Positions 35,801-44,337 of a stretch of DNA of 64,000 nt are shown piece after piece. Position 1 is the stretch's first letter. The number at the start of each line of letters is the position of its first letter. The notes below the pieces were generated by a model that had not been told where the DNA came from, made no database searches, and saw only the letters and a list, made by a program, of their open reading frames with translations. The position numbers and the translations under genes are program-made. The stretch is from the NCBI GenBank assembly GCA_016708125.1, contig JADJGF010000001.1, positions 2,192,001-2,256,000 of the forward strand, read 5' to 3'. This stretch comes from Ignavibacteriota bacterium. Lineage in GTDB: Bacteria > Bacteroidota > Ignavibacteria > Ignavibacteriales > Melioribacteraceae.

Positions 35801-36910
35801 ATTGATGTTGCAAAATACTGGGTACAGCAATTTGATATTGATGGCTACAGATGTGATGTAGCTTGGGGAGTTGAGCAAAGAAATTCGGACTTTTGGCAAG
35901 AATGGAGAACAGCTTTAAAAAATATTAAACCCGAACTTTTTTTAGAAGCAGAAGCTTCATCTTCTGAATCGGTTTATTATCAAAATAGATTTGATTCTGC
36001 AAACGATTGGGACCTGAGAACCAAAATTCTCAATGTTTCTAATGGTACGCTGGCTATTGATGTTTTTGATGCTGAATTAAGAAAGAACTATCCAAGTTAT
36101 GCAAGACCATTTAGGTTTTTGGAAAATCATGATGAAGTGAGAGTTGCTTCTTCTTATGATACACAAAGGTCAAAAATGATGCATACTATAATTATGACTT
36201 CCAACGGAATTCCTCTAATTTATTCTGGCGGTGAAGTTGGTGAGCATACAAATAGAGATATGATTGATTGGAGTGATCCAGATAGTTTAAGACCATATTT
36301 CAAATCAATTATTAACCTCAGAAAAAAATATTTAACAAATCCTGTTCTAAATAGAATAACTACATCACTTCCTTCCGATGTTTATGCTTACATGTCAACT
36401 TCTGAAGAAAATAATGTTTTAACAATTGTTAATTTTAGGGATTCCGATAAAAGTGTATCTATATATATTGGCGATCTTCCTGAAGGAACAAAATATCTTA
36501 CTAATCTTATTGATGGAAATGTAATTGATCTTCAGCCAGTTAGCGGACCAGTCTTTATTGATTTAAGTTCTTTTGAAGCAAAAGTTTTTTATTTAGGTGA
36601 AGAGCCGGTTAGTGTTGAGTCTAACCAAACGAATAATTTAATAATTGATGAATTTAAATTATATCAAAATTATCCAAATCCTTTTAACCCAACAACTAAA
36701 ATAAGTTTTCAAATACCAGAACAAAATCATGTTGTTTTAAAAATTTATGATGTTTTAGGCAAAGAAGTACAAACACTATTAAATAAAGAAATGAAGAAAG
36801 GTAAATTTGATATCGATTTTAATGCATCAAACTTAACAAGCGGTGTTTATTTTTATAGAATTCAATTTGGAAACAAAATCGAAACAAAGAAATTATTATT
36901 GATGAAATAG
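32810..36910 (+). CDS. Secreted multidomain GH13 alpha-amylase with T9SS domain
   Basis: A 1366-residue exported glycosidase. It has a signal peptide (1-20) and two E-set/CBM48-like modules (about 22-110, LRLVGNFNGWNNSDPTM; about 225-320, VALVGDFNNWNELFDP). Ig-like and glucodextranase-C-like regions (about 320-830) follow. The GH13 catalytic barrel (about 848-1250) has FYEIYPRTF, DFVVNHTS, nucleophile D1016 (GYRCDVAW), probable acid/base E1048 (LFLEAEAS) and D1108 (LENHDEV). A C-terminal T9SS sorting domain (NYPNPFNPTTKISF ... KKLLLMK) ends it. It should cleave alpha-1,4-glucans at the cell surface or outside. It is preceded by a GGAGGCAA ribosome site and stands as a single gene divergent from the SGNH pair. 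Confidence 0.93.
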   Translation: MNFSKKIILFLIVFSTQLFTQTVPITLHYKPIIDQFTTLRLVGNFNGWNNSDPTMVMTDLDGDGVYEITKEFATGVEHMYKFVFDANWSFAWNDPDNPKIKLTDNNNSILNATDPMITYLLPRDKNSAGNMYVDTTITGEPIRAIFAYTAANPIDLNSLNVTIDNVTIENPSQYYNEAEKEFNYQPIIALSEGEHTVVVSISSNAGTTSKSSTFMRTPGLTIYKAPLDFYFDENNTGTSVIQNINSVALVGDFNNWNELFDPLQDNDNDGLWEVTSHLEKGNYEYKFKLNNSLWINDPDEPNFSTVSDNNIFTIVIDSIPSIKLISPNESSVFNQEGIEINFKALLRAGVKSSGIDVNSILVDLDGTSVTHTFASDSNIVSANIVLNGEGNHLVTISFSNNEGLLTTASYSYGVYLGTTGYYYADAINDEPYSYPSGVSEGSADIISLLIDEVSTHDSLTFSISLKDITDRSRVGIIITNPVSTSIDDPLSLDILTENWENNGIFIPIGAPNNAYENQENENRVWLNLNSLGSQLEINSDAINSDKFNFAISLAYLDSLLGSWTRERNFYLFSYLANEDKSGNGFEVTSAEGGSDDLEDPDIYDAAFFRSGFWQGRVFANYIPTGGKMGPRLVSLAGDKRGRKSFSAGDISDSLETYGPAITFLTPSVSYWKSDLTVKGTLSDPEITNITFSFNGNETTENVIDSQFSVPVKLEEGDNIIFVKATDSKGFESTSKNLVLTFVKNHDPEVKIIGLVEGRSVTLTAEATSPDSLLFTYYWTDDDDINPANLIGASANQTINFNLPQNEGEYYINVRARDSQGRLAYARQMIVAKNDSVYIADINDHSAWIDDAIFYEIYPRTFSSSSNFQGIQNKIPEMLDLGINAVWLMPIYKGPTTHGYEITDYYDFEEDYGDSEDFKNLVTALHNSGIKVILDFVVNHTSIQHPFMQNTLQYSSNSPWADFYIWDGEPGNSNYEYFFDWASLPNLNHNNEDVRKYFIDVAKYWVQQFDIDGYRCDVAWGVEQRNSDFWQEWRTALKNIKPELFLEAEASSSESVYYQNRFDSANDWDLRTKILNVSNGTLAIDVFDAELRKNYPSYARPFRFLENHDEVRVASSYDTQRSKMMHTIIMTSNGIPLIYSGGEVGEHTNRDMIDWSDPDSLRPYFKSIINLRKKYLTNPVLNRITTSLPSDVYAYMSTSEENNVLTIVNFRDSDKSVSIYIGDLPEGTKYLTNLIDGNVIDLQPVSGPVFIDLSSFEAKVFYLGEEPVSVESNQTNNLIIDEFKLYQNYPNPFNPTTKISFQIPEQNHVVLKIYDVLGKEVQTLLNKEMKKGKFDIDFNASNLTSGVYFYRIQFGNKIETKKLLLMK

Positions 36911-37064
36911 TTTATTAAATTAATTAAAGGACAGATTTTATAAATCTATTCATTTTTCAAAAATGATTTCAGCATATTATTTAATTAAAATTGTAATTTC
37001 TATTTTACAAAAGGTTATAATTTAGAATAATGAACTAAAAAGTATTTAGAAATAAGGAAAATTT

Positions 37065-37223
37065 ATGAGTAAAGTAAGAATTATAGTTGAACTTTGGGAA
37101 TTTCTTAAAATAAGAAAAAAATGGTGGTTATTACCTATTGTGTTCTTTCTAGTACTTTTGGGTGTACTTATTGTGCTGACTCAGGGTTCAGCATTAGCAC
37201 CATTTATTTATGCAATTTTTTAA
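37065..37223 (+). CDS. DUF5989 family small membrane protein
   Basis: A 52-residue protein, MSKVRIIVELWEFLKIRKKW followed by WLLPIVFFLVLLGVLIVLTQ and GSALAPFIYAIF. It has the DUF5989 layout: an amphipathic basic N-terminus, the R-KKWWLLP motif, one membrane helix and the closing TQGSALAPFIY. It has an AAGGAAAAT ribosome site. Members usually sit beside SGNH hydrolases, SxtJ-like proteins and carbamoyltransferases. Here the nearest such gene is the SGNH pair, beyond the amylase. Function is unknown; a small subunit of a membrane-linked modification system is plausible. Confidence 0.85.
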   Translation: MSKVRIIVELWEFLKIRKKWWLLPIVFFLVLLGVLIVLTQGSALAPFIYAIF

Positions 37224-37291
37224 TTTTTTTCTTTTATTATTAGTAACAAGTAAAATTACAATTGAAAATTTTGATTAGTGTTTAAAAACTA

Positions 37292-37462
37292 ATGTCAACT
37301 AATTATTCAATTGAAAATATCTTATACCAAACTGCGGATTTGGCCCAACTTGGAACTCTTTCTACTTTTTTTGAAATGTTTTCTGAATTGCATGAAAAAG
37401 TGGAAAGGAGAAATAGAAAAATAAATACGAGTGAAATTTTTTTCATAAGAACTCCTTTTTAG
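37292..37462 (+). CDS. Possible 56-aa ORF downstream of DUF5989
   Basis: An ATG-started frame of 56 codons (MSTNYSIENILYQTADLAQL ...) with a charged helical middle (SELHEKVERRNRK). No ribosome site or recognised domain supports it. It could be a small real gene, since the base composition differs from surrounding noncoding DNA, or chance. Listed because it occupies an otherwise empty gap before tRNA-Ser. Confidence 0.25.
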   Translation: MSTNYSIENILYQTADLAQLGTLSTFFEMFSELHEKVERRNRKINTSEIFFIRTPF

Positions 37463-37596
37463 CGAATAATAATCCAATAAAATTACTAAAAATTGGTTAT
37501 AAATTATTTTCTATTTTTCTTGGTCTTGATAAAAAAAATATTTAGTTTTTAACTCTTTACTTAAGAAAATTCATTAATTTTCGAATATAAGATTTT

Positions 37597-37683
37597 GGAG
37601 AGTTGGCAGAGTGGTTGAATGCGGCGGTCTTGAAAACCGTTAAGGATGTAAGTCCTTCTGGGGTTCGAATCCCTAACTCTCCG
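37597..37683 (+). tRNA. tRNA-Ser (UGA)
   Basis: The acceptor GGAGAGT pairs with ACTCTCC. The D-arm GGCAGAGTGGTTGAATGC, anticodon arm CGGTC-TTGAA-AACCG (anticodon TGA), long class II variable arm (TAAGGATGTAAGTCCTTC) and T-arm TGGGG-TTCGAAT-CCCTA are all clear. The discriminator is G and CCA is not encoded. Confidence 0.95.
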
Positions 37684-37696
37684 CATAGAAATTAAG

Positions 37697-37736
37697 AAGC
37701 CCGAATACAGTAAAAATAAGCTATTTTCGGGCTTTT
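37697..37736 (+). terminator. Terminator after tRNA-Ser
   Basis: AAGCCCGAA pairs perfectly with TTCGGGCTT across a 20-nt loop and runs into TTTC. It begins 14 nt after the tRNA 3' end. Confidence 0.75.
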
Positions 37737-38539
37737 CATTGTATAAACTACCGTTATAACCGCCCAAAATGACCCTCTGTGATATGTGTTGGGCACTTTT
37801 GGGGCATTAAATTCAAATCAAAATTTTCAATTTGTCCATATGCGATCCATTTAAGTCACCCAATTTATTTCATAAAATTTTAATTAATTCTTCAAAAAAT
37901 TTATCGTTCCTATGATTAAATCAAAACCCTATTTCTTTCAAAAATATAAAAAGATAACTTAGTTTTGTACCTCGATAATTATACAATCTTGTTCTTGCAA
38001 ATCACCAAAAGTAATTTATCTGGAAAGGAAAACTATTTATCTTTCTGACAAGAGTTCTTGAACTAATTTGGTTTTGTTTAAAAGCATACGAAGCTTCTTT
38101 ACTTGTGATTCTTGATCTTTTTAATTGGATAATTTACTATTTATGATGACCATACTGAAGTAAATTTTGTTATTTTTATAATCTATTTGAATTCTTGTGT
38201 TATTTTTTATTAAAACATAATCAAATTGAATATAACTCTAAAGGAAAATTTAAATGCTATTATCTATATTATTGAAACAGTAAATAATATAGTAAATATT
38301 ATTTGTACTTTAAAAGTGTATTAATCCAGCAAAGTTTTTACTACAAATTCGATTTGACATTTTATCCGTAAAACTCAAAATTCTCATTTAATAATTACAA
38401 AGTTTTATAAATCATGAATTTTCAATCTCTTTTTTTTAGCAAAAAAATATTAAAACTTATAATAATTGTAAAAAATATAAAAACAGTATTATAAATCTAT
38501 CGTTTTATCGTAACTTATTATAAATAAAATAAAAAGTTC

Positions 38540-38642
38540 TTGACAATTGTACCTTAAATGGCTACTTTATTATTGAAAAAATAAAATTATAGGACTTGGA
38601 TATTTTTTTATAATCTTATAATAAATTCTGAAAGGTACAATT
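38540..38642 (+). promoter_or_regulatory. Putative promoter with 11-bp inverted repeat
   Basis: TTGACA (38540-38545), a 17-bp spacer and TACTTT (38563-38568) look like a promoter. AATTGTACCTT (38545-38555), overlapping the -35 and spacer, is repeated inverted as AAGGTACAATT at 38632-38642, about 77 bp downstream. Two such sites could bind one regulator and loop the DNA. The gene served would be the CBM protein at 38835, giving a leader of about 260 nt. Confidence 0.4.
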
Positions 38643-38688
38643 AGCAAAATCAAGATACTAAAATCTTTTTAAAAAAAAGGGAGGCGGA

Positions 38689-38727
38689 ATGAATAATGAT
38701 TACTATTGTGTTAATAACACAACTTAA
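38689..38727 (+). CDS. Possible 12-codon leader peptide
   Basis: A very strong AGGGAGGCGG ribosome site sits immediately before an ATG that opens only 12 codons (MNNDYYCVNNTT) and then TAA, 107 bp ahead of the next real start. The codons include a perfect 13-bp palindrome, GTGTTAATAACAC (38708-38720). Such good ribosome sites are rare in this window, so a regulatory leader is possible. Chance, or a decayed gene start, cannot be excluded. Confidence 0.3.
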   Translation: MNNDYYCVNNTT

Positions 38728-38834
38728 GTTTTTTACATTGATTTTAATGATAAAAAATCACGGTGTGAAAATCTTAAAACAATATTTGTAAATATTCCTC
38801 AATCAAAAATCTCAGTATTAAGTGGAGATAGAAT

Positions 38835-41021
38835 ATGAAGAAACAAAAATTTTTAATCCCTCTTTTACTCTTAATTTCATTTACCTTACTTTCAATTTCA
38901 GAAAGTAAAGCCCAAACAAAAGTTTTAGATAATTTTGAAAATTATGCAACCAATGGTGAGCTTGGTCAGCATTGGAGGGTTTTTGGATATGCATCAAAAG
39001 ATTTTGAAGTAATTATCGATACTGCAGCAAAAGCCGCACCTGGTGGTGATAACTATCTAAAATATGTTTACAGTTCAACTGAAAGCACTTGGGGCGGTGT
39101 TCTTGAACGATTAACAACAGATGCCGCATTTTTTCCACTCGATTTAAGCACAACAAAAGCTGGTATTCAATTTTACTTAAAAGGCGATGGTACTAATAAT
39201 AAAATTAGATTTAGATATTACAACCAAGTTGATACTTTCTATGCTATTTGGAGATCTAATCCTATATCATTAAAAGATTCATCGTGGCATGTAGTTTACG
39301 TGCCATTTAAATTAGATGTTACAGATAAATATGGCATGCACTTGTGGGATGGAAATGGACTTTTTTCCGAAAATGAAGATGATTTGCTAGCTAGCCAAAG
39401 TGCTATCACTCGTTTCCAAATAAATATTGATTATCCAGACACAAATGATACAAATACTCATAGAATTTACTTTGATGATTTCCGCGCTGTTGATTTTATG
39501 CCGCCTGTTGGTGTAAATGCAATTAAAATAAGTGATTATGAAGAATTCACTGCTTCGGCAGATTTTCAAGAAAAATGGCAAGGTTTTGGCTATGGCACTT
39601 TGGATTATGAATTAGGTCGTGACAATTTAGCGCCAGAAGGCTATAAATATGCGCAATGGATTTTTCAATTGGAAGAAAGAACAACTTGGGGAGTAGCTTT
39701 CAGAAATCGTCAAGTTCTTTTCAAGCTTCCAAATTTGTCCAATGTTAGCCCGGAAGGTGGAATTCAATTTTTATTGAAAGGTGATGGAACAAAAGATTTA
39801 TTCCTATTTAGATTTATGGATACAGAAATAAATTATTGGGGCTCAAATTGGATTTCTGTTGAAGATACTAATTGGAGAATGGTAACTATTCCGTTGAAGG
39901 CTAGTGCAACAAATGGGTTTCGTTGGTTAGGAAACAGTCCAGATTACACCTGTTGGGATTGTGAGATTGGAACCGACGAACAATTAAAAACAAGCATGGG
40001 TAAACTAATAGAAATGCGTGTGGATAAAAGATTTTTTACAACTCCTATTCCTCCGTATATTCCAGATTCTTATCCAGCATATATTGATACAGTAACTCGC
40101 TCAATTTGTGTAGATGGAATTTATGCAGTTGATAAATTTCCTGCTTTACAACCAAAAAATGCAGATGATTTTGAAACTTATTCTGACGCAGAAAATTTAA
40201 AAACTGTGTGGAATCTTTTTGGCACTGGTGGTGTTGATTTAACTCTTTCTCAAGATACAAAAAGTGGTTCACAATCAATGGCTATTAAATATAATGGATC
40301 ATTAGGTTATGCTGCAGTTAGAAAAAGAAATATTATTCCTGGATTAGATTTTTCATCGCTTAAAGCGGGAATGCAATACTGGTTAAAAGGTGACGGGTCT
40401 AACAACAAGATAACCTTACGATTAATGAGTGGAAATGAAATGTGGGAAAGCGCACCATTCGAATTGAAAAATACCGATTGGAGTCATGTTGGGGTTAAAT
40501 TTAAAGCAGATACACTTGAAGGATTCAGATATTTAGGAAATAATCCTGATGAACCAATCTGGTCGTCTGACATTGGTACCGACGAACAACTTTATGGAGA
40601 TATTGCAAATATTGATCAATTAAGATTCTATATAAGAGAACCAGAGATAACAAATATTGAACATACTGTAATTATTGATAAACTCGAAGGTGTAGATGAA
40701 TTTTCACAAAATATTGTAATTACTGATGTTAAGAATGATAGGAAAAATAATTTACCTAACCATTATGAATTGATGCAAAATTATCCGAATCCGTTTAATC
40801 CAAGTACAAAAATAAAATTTAGTTTGAAAAACTCTGAATTTGTTTCGCTAAAAGTATATAATATGCTTGGACAAGAGGTATCTACAATACTAAATGAATC
40901 CAAAAAGGCAGGGCAATATATAGTTGATTTTATTGGGGCTAATTTAGCTAGCGGAATGTATGTATATCAATTACGAGCAGGTTCATTTGTAAGTGCAAGA
41001 AAAATGATGCTAATCAAATAA
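38835..41021 (+). CDS. Secreted T9SS protein with three CBM11-like modules
   Basis: A 728-residue exported protein with a signal peptide (about 1-27, ending SKAQ). Three related carbohydrate-binding modules start near residues 30 (VLDNFENYATNGELGQHW), 231 (SDYEEFTASADFQEKW) and 442 (ADDFETYSDAENLKTVW). Each contains a G-x-QF/YxLKGDG-T/S-N/K core and a W(R/H/S)xVxVPxK strand, as in CBM11-type beta-sandwiches. A T9SS sorting domain (NYPNPFNPSTKIKF ... KMMLIK) ends it. No catalytic residues are evident, so it probably binds glycans at the cell surface. A hairpin follows the stop, and a second multi-CBM gene lies 297 bp downstream. Confidence 0.82.
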   Translation: MKKQKFLIPLLLLISFTLLSISESKAQTKVLDNFENYATNGELGQHWRVFGYASKDFEVIIDTAAKAAPGGDNYLKYVYSSTESTWGGVLERLTTDAAFFPLDLSTTKAGIQFYLKGDGTNNKIRFRYYNQVDTFYAIWRSNPISLKDSSWHVVYVPFKLDVTDKYGMHLWDGNGLFSENEDDLLASQSAITRFQINIDYPDTNDTNTHRIYFDDFRAVDFMPPVGVNAIKISDYEEFTASADFQEKWQGFGYGTLDYELGRDNLAPEGYKYAQWIFQLEERTTWGVAFRNRQVLFKLPNLSNVSPEGGIQFLLKGDGTKDLFLFRFMDTEINYWGSNWISVEDTNWRMVTIPLKASATNGFRWLGNSPDYTCWDCEIGTDEQLKTSMGKLIEMRVDKRFFTTPIPPYIPDSYPAYIDTVTRSICVDGIYAVDKFPALQPKNADDFETYSDAENLKTVWNLFGTGGVDLTLSQDTKSGSQSMAIKYNGSLGYAAVRKRNIIPGLDFSSLKAGMQYWLKGDGSNNKITLRLMSGNEMWESAPFELKNTDWSHVGVKFKADTLEGFRYLGNNPDEPIWSSDIGTDEQLYGDIANIDQLRFYIREPEITNIEHTVIIDKLEGVDEFSQNIVITDVKNDRKNNLPNHYELMQNYPNPFNPSTKIKFSLKNSEFVSLKVYNMLGQEVSTILNESKKAGQYIVDFIGANLASGMYVYQLRAGSFVSARKMMLIK

Positions 41022-41036
41022 TAGAAAAAGGTTGAA

Positions 41037-41066
41037 GAGAAATGAATATTAAATTATTCATTTCTC
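41037..41066 (+). terminator. Perfect 12-bp hairpin after CBM11-like gene
   Basis: GAGAAATGAATA pairs without mismatch with TATTCATTTCTC around a 6-nt loop, 16 bp after the stop codon. The tail GTGTTCATTT is not a clean T-run, so it may protect mRNA rather than terminate efficiently. Confidence 0.55.
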
Positions 41067-41318
41067 GTGTTCATTTAAATTTTGTGACTAGAGAACTGTA
41101 GTATTGTTTAACAACTTAATGTCGTTAATTTTTATAATAAATATAAAAAGTTCAGTAAAAAGCGATTTTATTGAGATAAAAACTTCATTAGTTGAAATAA
41201 GTTGTTGTAAAAATAAAATATCGTCAATCTTAATAAATAATGAATTCAGCAAAGTAGCATTGAACAATATGAAAATCATAATTCAATATTGCTCATTTAA
41301 GTCTATAGGAGGATTTTA

Positions 41319-44198
41319 ATGAAAAAGTTTAAACTGCTATTATTAAGTATTTTCTTTATTCCACTTTTATTGGTTGGACAAAATGTATTATCTAATCCAG
41401 GCTTTGAAGAAGGAGCAGATTCAAATGGTATACCAATAGGATGGATTGGTTACGCTCAAGCCGGCGCTAGTATAGAGTTTATGAGTGATGGCAACGCTCA
41501 CGATGGTTCAAATTGGGTAAAATGCACAAGTACCTTGGGCGGTTACTATTTATTGTATCAAGCAACATTTCCGGCAAAAGAAGGGGATGTTTGGAAGTTA
41601 AGTTCGTACTTTAAAGATTTATCACCAGTTTATCCAGGAGCAAATTTTGCTGCATTGAAGATCTCTGCTAAAAGTATAACTGGTGCAACTTTTCAAGCAT
41701 GGGAAATATACCCAGATAGTGTAACAACAGAATGGGTTAATTATTCAAATACCAAGACAATGCCGGAAGGCACTGCGTATGTACAAGCTGTAATTGTAAT
41801 ACATGCTGCAGACAGCGCACCAGAAGCCGTTTATGGTATTGATGATGTTTCTTTTGAATTGATACCCGATATTGGTGAAAACAATGTTCTGCTTAATCCT
41901 GGTTTTGAAGAAGGGGCAGATTCAAATGGTGTTCCTTTAGGTTGGATTGGATATGCACAAGCCGGTGCAAGTTTTGAATTAGTAAATAATAGTGCTACTG
42001 CTTATTCCGGCGATTATTGGGCTAAATTGACCAGCACTCTCGGTGGATATTATTTGTTGTATCAAGCAACAGCTCCAACTAAACAAGGTGATGTTTGGGA
42101 ATTTAGTTCATTTATAAAAGATGTTTCTCCCGCCGATCCCGGGACTGTTTTTGCAGCATTAAAAATTTCAGCTAAAAGTGTTACTGGCTCAACTTTCAAA
42201 ACATGGGAAATCTTTCAAAATGATGTAACAAATGAATGGCAGAAATTTTCAAATATTCAAGCTATGCCAGAAGGTACTGAATTTATACAGGTCGTCATAG
42301 TAGTGCATGCTGCAGATGGAGCACCTGAAGCTTCTTATGGATTTGATAATGTTAAATTAGAATTAATTTATGAGGAACCAACTGTATCTGCAAGACCTAA
42401 TTATTTGGCTAATCCTGGTTTTGAAGAAGGAGCAGACTCAAATGGAATACCAATAGGATGGATTGGTTATGCGCAAAACGGTGCAAGTTTGGAAGTTATA
42501 AATGATGCAGCAACTGCCCATACTGGCGAATATTGGGTAAAATCAACAAGTACGCTCGGAGGTTATTATTTATTGTATCAAGCCACGTTCCCAACTAAAC
42601 AGGGGGATATTTGGGAGCTTAGTTCATTTATCAAAGATATTTCTCCAGAATATCCTGGAGCTAGTTTTGCAGCATTGAAGATTTCAGCAAAAAGCGTTAC
42701 GGGTGCAACATTCCAAGCTTGGGAAGAATACCAAGATACTGTTTCAACATACTGGAGAAAGTTTTCGAACACAAAGGAAATGCCGGAAGGAACTGCTTTT
42801 ATTCAAGCCGTAATTGTAATACATGCAGCTGATGGTGTTCCTGAAGCTTCTTATGCTTTAGATGATGTAAGTTTAGAATTACTTAATCCTGTTGAAGATG
42901 AATCTAATTATTTAGCTAATCCAGGATTTGAAGAAGGTGCAGACAGTAACGGAGTACCTTTAGGATGGCTGGGTTATGCACAAGCTGGTGCTAGCATTGA
43001 ATTTATGAATGATCCTCATAGTGCTAATAGCGGAGTTAATTGGGTGAAATGCACAAGCACTGAAGGCGGTTATTATTTATTATATCAAAATACATTTCCA
43101 ACAAAAGAAGGTGATGTTTGGAAATTAAGTTCATACTTTAAAGATTTATCACCGGTTTATCCAGGTGCAAATTTTGCAGCATTAAAGATATCAGCAAAAA
43201 GTATTACTGGTGCAACTTTTCAAGCATGGGAAATATATCCGGATAGTGTTACTACAAAATGGGCAGAATATTCGAATACCAAAACAATGCCAGAGGGTAC
43301 GGCTTATATTCAAGCTGTAATAGTAATTCATGCTGCTGATGGGGCACCTGAAGCTGATTACGGAATTGATGATGTAAAACTTAAATTAATTGCGCAAAAA
43401 GATCCTGCAAATTATTTAGCTAATCCTGGTTTTGAAGAAGGAGCAGATTCAAATGGTGTTCCTTTAGGTTGGATTGGATATGCGCAAGCTGGGGCAAGCT
43501 TAGAAGTAATGAATGATGCTGAAACAGCCAACACTGGTGATAATTGGGTAAAATGCACAAGCACTGAAGGCGGTTATTATTTATTATATCAAAACACATT
43601 TCCAACAAAAGAAGGTGATGTTTGGAAACTAAGTTCATATTTTAAAGATGTTTCACCATCGGATCCGGGAGCTGTTTATGCCGCCTTAAAAATTTCTGCA
43701 AAAAGTATAACAGGACAAACTTTTCTTTACTGGGAAGAATTTCAGGACAGTGTTACTTCAGATTGGTTAAAATGCAAAAATACTAAGGTAATGCCTGAAG
43801 GCACCGCATATATTCAGGCAGTAGTAGTAATTCATGCTGCAGATAGTATGCCTACAGCAAGTTATGGAGTAGATGATGTAAGATTGATTAACAAAGGAAT
43901 AATTGATGATGTTAAAAATTATGACATAATACCTCAAAAATATGTTCTTGAACAAAATTATCCAAATCCGTTTAATCCATCTACTACAATTAGGTATAGC
44001 ATAAAACAACAAGGAAAAGTATTATTAAAAATTTATAATATCATTGGGCAAGAAATAGCAACGTTAGTTAATGAAATTAAGAATGCAGGTAATTATGAAT
44101 TCAATTTTGATGCAAGTAACTTAGCTAGCGGAATGTATATATACCAATTGCAATCTGGTTCATATGTCGATGTTAAAAAGATGGTTTTGTTAAAATAA
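41319..44198 (+). CDS. Secreted T9SS protein with five CBM4_9-like repeats
   Basis: A 959-residue exported protein with a signal peptide (1-20). Five closely similar modules begin near residues 21, 187, 360, 529 and 697, each opening with N-x-L-x-NPGFEEGADSNG and containing GYYLLYQ, FAALKISAKS and MPEGTAxxQAVIVIHAAD. The pattern is that of CBM4_9-type carbohydrate-binding sandwiches. A T9SS domain follows from about residue 879 (NYPNPFNPSTTIRY). Neighbouring modules are nearly the same in sequence, implying recent expansion. An AGGAGG ribosome site precedes the ATG. It probably binds a glycan at the surface, plausibly a GlcNAc polymer given the cluster that follows. Confidence 0.85.
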   Translation: MKKFKLLLLSIFFIPLLLVGQNVLSNPGFEEGADSNGIPIGWIGYAQAGASIEFMSDGNAHDGSNWVKCTSTLGGYYLLYQATFPAKEGDVWKLSSYFKDLSPVYPGANFAALKISAKSITGATFQAWEIYPDSVTTEWVNYSNTKTMPEGTAYVQAVIVIHAADSAPEAVYGIDDVSFELIPDIGENNVLLNPGFEEGADSNGVPLGWIGYAQAGASFELVNNSATAYSGDYWAKLTSTLGGYYLLYQATAPTKQGDVWEFSSFIKDVSPADPGTVFAALKISAKSVTGSTFKTWEIFQNDVTNEWQKFSNIQAMPEGTEFIQVVIVVHAADGAPEASYGFDNVKLELIYEEPTVSARPNYLANPGFEEGADSNGIPIGWIGYAQNGASLEVINDAATAHTGEYWVKSTSTLGGYYLLYQATFPTKQGDIWELSSFIKDISPEYPGASFAALKISAKSVTGATFQAWEEYQDTVSTYWRKFSNTKEMPEGTAFIQAVIVIHAADGVPEASYALDDVSLELLNPVEDESNYLANPGFEEGADSNGVPLGWLGYAQAGASIEFMNDPHSANSGVNWVKCTSTEGGYYLLYQNTFPTKEGDVWKLSSYFKDLSPVYPGANFAALKISAKSITGATFQAWEIYPDSVTTKWAEYSNTKTMPEGTAYIQAVIVIHAADGAPEADYGIDDVKLKLIAQKDPANYLANPGFEEGADSNGVPLGWIGYAQAGASLEVMNDAETANTGDNWVKCTSTEGGYYLLYQNTFPTKEGDVWKLSSYFKDVSPSDPGAVYAALKISAKSITGQTFLYWEEFQDSVTSDWLKCKNTKVMPEGTAYIQAVVVIHAADSMPTASYGVDDVRLINKGIIDDVKNYDIIPQKYVLEQNYPNPFNPSTTIRYSIKQQGKVLLKIYNIIGQEIATLVNEIKNAGNYEFNFDASNLASGMYIYQLQSGSYVDVKKMVLLK

Positions 44199-44205
44199 TT
44201 TATTT

Positions 44206-44233
44206 GAGATTCTGTCTATTTAGATAGAATCTC
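44206..44233 (+). terminator. Terminator between CBM gene and TonB receptor
   Basis: GAGATTCTGTCTA pairs with TAGATAGAATCTC (one G-T wobble) with a 2-nt loop, 8 bp after the stop codon, followed by AATCTATTTTTATT. It marks the start of the long rightward gene run. Confidence 0.7.
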
Positions 44234-44337
44234 AATCTATTTTTATTAAATACTTTTTTATAATTCCTTTGATTTGTATTGACAAAATATGAATTATAAT
44301 AGCTTAGAAGTTTAATTATTTCTTAATAAAATTTTGA

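Larger units (their letters stand above)
37740..38834 (+). other. 1.1-kb gap without recognised genes
   Basis: Very AT-rich DNA with stop codons in all frames. I see weak repeat-like words just after the tRNA terminator (TTGGGCAC at 37789, TTGGGGCA at 37799). A 27-codon reverse-strand fragment ends at 38037 (KDQESQVKKLRML ...) and could be a decayed gene end. Near 38540-38727 are the putative promoter, inverted repeat and leader ORF listed separately. The stretch may be an old insertion scar plus the long 5' region of the next gene. Confidence 0.4.

Noticed and set aside
37561..37767. 68-aa reverse ORF with RVRDSNPRRTYILNG
   Set aside because: Translation of the antisense of tRNA-Ser and its terminator.
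41104..41319. 71-aa forward ORF in the gap before the five-module CBM gene
   Set aside because: No ribosome site, low-complexity AT-rich codons and overlap with the leader of the next gene; treated as noncoding.
44279..44300. TTGACA and TATAAT before the second TonB receptor
   Set aside because: Only 10 bp separate the boxes, too short for a sigma-70 promoter.
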